This document shows positions 60,753-64,000 of a stretch of 64,000 nt of DNA, in pieces. Source of the stretch: Cladorhizidae sp. MBARI D1340-BT2 (Eukaryota; Porifera; Demospongiae; Poecilosclerida; Cladorhizidae). The notes below the pieces were generated by a model. It was not told where the DNA came from. It worked only from the letters and a program-made list of their open reading frames with translations, and made no database searches. The stretch spans positions 40,004,905 to 40,068,904 of the forward strand of contig JAQNBH010000013.1 in assembly GCA_028752905.1 (NCBI GenBank), in the 5' to 3' direction. The position numbers and the translations under genes are program-made. The stretch's first letter is position 1; every line of letters starts with the position of its first letter.

Positions 60753-62194
60753 GGGGGACTATGCGTCAAAACCACAAAATAATTGTACCTATTTCTAATT
60801 GCCATCACTTTTGTTCTCTTTCATTTACACAAGTATTTATTTATCTTACCAAAGTCTTTATTATTCTGTGTTTGTTTTTATAAGGTGTTAAATATCTCTA
60901 TATACAAATTTTCTCAGAAGATACATGCAGAAACATCGAGGTAACTCCAAGATATCTGTGGCAGACCTAGCTGCCTAACAATTTGAAGTCATTTACTCAT
61001 AATTAGTGTGTGGCTTGCTAAGGAGTGTCTCAGTGATATCCATGGACCAAAGTTACCATATTATGTTGTCATGTTGATTAGTTACACACTACAGAGTCTG
61101 AAAAACTGATAAAAACTAGAGGCCACCTCTTCTAACCACCATCTCTTGGCAATCCTTGCAGTAAACAAAAATCTGATTCATGGATATCACAGAGTACTAA
61201 AAGAGCTCTCAAATGACATACAAAGCCAAAAATATTAGCAAACGGTTTTAAAGTTATTCTCGCCACAAGAAATATTTCCATTAATTGTGGGAATAAGCAT
61301 TCCAAGTTTGGAAAACGAAATGTTTGAGTTAGCACTGAAATAACTTGACAAAATATGTGCTTTTACAAGTTTTAGCAATTCCTTGATCTGTTTTTTTTTA
61401 CTTCCGTGACCCTTGAGTTTTTCTGTGCCTATATCTACATGTAACAAAGAAAAATATGATGAAAATTGTTAGATGTATATGTGGAATATTCCTTTACAGC
61501 TGAATGTTTGTGCATGTCAAAGAAATGTATGATGAAGTAGATCCACCATAACTTTGAAAAGAAGCATCCTATGTCTCTAAAACTTTGGAAATAGCAAGTA
61601 GATAGATGCAACAACAGTTTGAACTTAAAATATAACAATCATAAAATAAAATAAAATTTCATGTGTAGTCCCCGGGGTGTGTGTGGGGGGGGGGGGATGG
61701 AATGTACGTCAGCACCACCAAAGTATTATAAATCGCCATAACTTTTGTTGTATATGCAGGTCATTTTATTCCCTATTTCCTTATGCTTTGTTCCTAATGA
61801 TATGTTGAATGTCTCTGCAGAGCAACTGGAAAACACCAGGAAAAATCCCAAACCTCACCACTTCACAAATCAACATAACTTGCTAATACTTAGAGTACTT
61901 AAAAATTTGGCACGTACAAAAGAAAGATAATTAGAAGGGCTATCCAGTGATATAAAAAGTATCATTTTTTGATTAAAGTGTAGGAAAGTTATGAGCCAAA
62001 AAGTTATGAGCCAAAAAACAAGATTTTTTGGAAAAAATGAGAAAAATATAGACCAAGTTAGGGCAAATATCATGCAAGATGTGTTCTCTTTGTAGTTTCT
62101 TGATCTGTTACATGAACAAAAAAATTGTTCGCAAGAAGAAGATAAAAAAGAAGGGGAAAAAAGAAATCTCTAATTTTTGACGCATAGTCCACCC
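60753..62194. mobile_element. MITE E, right copy
   Basis: GGGGGACTATGCGTCAAAA at the left end and TTTTTGACGCATAGTCCACCC at the right end. Flanks read CTTA and TTAG, probably decayed TTAA. It is about 150 bases shorter than the left copy. The Alu-like size class and lack of ORFs fit a non-autonomous element. Confidence 0.85.
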
Positions 62195-62394
62195 TTAGCC
62201 AAAATGTTGCACTGTATTCTGGTTAAAGAAATTAAAATTAGAATGCATATTTATTTATACAAGGCAAGCTACCAGTATTTCCTATTGAACATAAGGCAGG
62301 AGGTCAGCGCAGCAAAATATGTCCTTTACAACTAATATACCCGGTAACCATGACTACATGCAAATCCTACCTACCGGGACATGAAATGACTTCA

Positions 62395-62785
62395 GGAGGG
62401 ACAATGGCATTTTTGGGGGAGAGTGACCCACATGTATTTTTGTGTGTGTGTGTCTGTGGTTACCACTTTATAACTCCATAGATTCCGTAAGCTTCATGGT
62501 ATGGACTTGATATATAGCTGAAAAGATAGGTCTCTCTTTGTGCTCTCTGTTGATACTAAAGCCACTGGTGCTAATTTTAGCACTTTGCAATCTGGAGATA
62601 TTTATGCAGCCAATTCAGGCATTCAGGTTTTGAAGGTCCCTCCACTTTAGGTCTAGTAACTTGGCTATAGTGAAAAATATTTTTAGTATCAAAAGAGAGC
62701 ACACAGAGAGGTCTATCATTTGAGCTATTATAAGTTCATGCAGTGAAGTATGCAGAATCTATGCAGCTCCAAGTTCATAACCACA
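62395..62785. mobile_element. MITE M, right copy, truncated
   Basis: GGAGGGACAATGGCAT at 62395 and inverted inner arms as in 31694-32142. The last 60 bases, including the right terminal repeat, are missing; the sequence jumps to the GGTAAGGGGTCAG block that is at 36786 in the left copy. Confidence 0.8.
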
Positions 62786-63270
62786 TGGTAAGGGGTCAGT
62801 GGCAAGGAAAGACACGTGATTGTTTGGGGAGGCACAAACTACTTGTTCCTAATGATCAGCTACCAATAACCCTCTCTCTTTGTGTGTGTGTGGGAGTGTG
62901 TGTGACATGACATGAATTAAGGACTGCTTATGAGAACACTAGCAAGGCACCCCAAAAAGTATTCAGTAACAATCTCAAGCAAGCACAAGGCAATGGCATC
63001 ATATCTCTAGTTACTGGAGAGCGCCCCTCCTACAAAGGGAGGCGTGGTCTTAACCTAACACAGACATGATGTAATACCAGTAATGCGTCTAAGACTGCAC
63101 ACAGTTATTACAATGTCAAAGTTCAATAACCACATTTCATGGAGGGGACTTGCTGTTAGTGGTATCCTCTGGAGGCTGCTGGACTAAACTGGATATCGAT
63201 GAGATGATGGGCTGCTGTGTAGAGCTGGTACTTGCAGGTCATCCTTCTCTAGGAATCCATTGCTGTCTCT

Positions 63271-63504
63271 CTATGTTGGAGGTGCTGCAAGATCTGGTTC
63301 AACTCGTTGGCTGCTCAGCTGATTGACAACCGATTCCTTGATCTGATCGGTAGCTGTTTCCACAATTGATTTTACTCTGTCTCGATCATAGCCCAAGGCA
63401 GTCTTTGACAATGCCTGGAATCCACTCTGGAGCACTGCGCATGTTCCTCGCCATGACATGCTCTGCCACACCCCATTCACCATTTCAAGATCCTCTATCG
63501 TCAT
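63271..63504 (-). pseudogene. Unrecognised relic frame, right copy
   Basis: Same as 37258-37545, with a shorter open frame because of a TAG near 63515. No function recognised. Confidence 0.35.
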
Positions 63505-63639
63505 ATCATTTTTCTAGTGTGCTTGTTCTCTCTGACTGTCTTTCCACGATCTGGCTCAATCAAATCCAACGAATTGGAACTTCAATAAGGAACTATGAAT
63601 TACCATACTAGTAGAATGTGGCGAGCTACGAAATATCTC

Positions 63640-63990
63640 CTGCCATTGGAAGCAGGATGGTAAGGTTCAGACTGAAGGTGCAATATACCGCTACTCTTCA
63701 TGAAGGCTGAGAACTCTTCAGGTATAATGAGGAAGATTATCAGTAACGACTTGTTCTGGCAGCCTGTAAGTAGAGAACATTTGCCTCAATACATAATTGT
63801 TTTGCAAGCTGTTTTCTGCCACATCTGGTGCACCTCTGGCCACTTGGAATGGGCATCCACTGTTATCAAAAACATTGCTCCCAAGAATGGCCCTGAAAAA
63901 TCCGCACGGACTCTCTCTCCCACAGAGAGAATTCATATATGACTGCCTGTGAAGATAATTCAAGAGGAGAGGTCCTGACACATGACACAA
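63640..63990 (-). pseudogene. Gypsy integrase relic, right copy
   Basis: Frame reads LRQMFSTYRLPEQVVTDN, the integrase second-Asp region, with further decay relative to 37586-37990 (several small deletions). Confidence 0.72.
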
Positions 63991-64000
63991 TTAACTATTA

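Larger units (their letters stand above)
56650..64000 (+). repeat. Right copy of the segmental duplication
   Basis: Collinear with 21362-38001 but without the hAT, piggyBac and pogo insertions. It continues past the window end, which falls at the point corresponding to the first base of the 38-bp minisatellite. Confidence 0.85.

Overview
This window looks like transposon-dense DNA from an invertebrate animal nucleus. The evidence is intron-containing genes, BEL/Pao, Ty3/gypsy, LINE, hAT, piggyBac and pogo elements, foldback MITEs, and one intact RING-filamin-NHL (TRIM-NHL-like) gene of a type expanded in sponges and other early-branching animals. A sponge is my best guess, but it is an inference. 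I recognised no bacterial operons, tRNA, rRNA or CRISPR arrays.

Layout. 1-480: MITE sequence and a palindrome. 484-5070: decayed plus-strand Ty3/gypsy element. 5450-6404: LINE tail, minus strand. 7196-14986: young BEL/Pao element on the minus strand with near-identical 534-bp LTRs, a GATAT target duplication, a tRNA-Tyr-type primer site and a 904-bp TTAA-flanked MITE inside gag. 15344-17381: dead hAT. 18.9-23.5 kb: two decayed exons resembling an SLC26 anion transporter, separated by a 1.6-kb foldback element, an (ATT)n tract and a 66-bp minisatellite. 24.3-26.4 kb: dead ZMYM/DUF4371 hAT. 26.6-35.4 kb: two inverted piggyBac copies around two MITEs; the right copy keeps a complete two-exon transposase. 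35.6-38.3 kb: pogo fragment, pyrimidine tract, gypsy integrase relic, 38-bp minisatellite. 39315-41192: the intact TRIM-NHL-like gene. 42.2-50.6 kb: two decayed minus-strand gypsy elements containing five different minisatellites. 50.6-56.6 kb: two LINEs with a restriction-like endonuclease ancestry, and (ATT)n tracts. 56.6-64.0 kb: a second copy of 21.4-38.0 kb lacking the hAT, piggyBac and pogo insertions.

How it fits together. The window is mostly layered mobile DNA. A segment with a broken SLC26-like exon was duplicated, and the left copy then received about 9 kb of nested transposons. A group of MITEs that begin with a G-run, often next to TTAA, recurs at least seven times, and several share an internal sequence motif. 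The only clear intact host gene is the TRIM-NHL-like one; the only intact transposon enzyme is the piggyBac transposase at 32875-35203.
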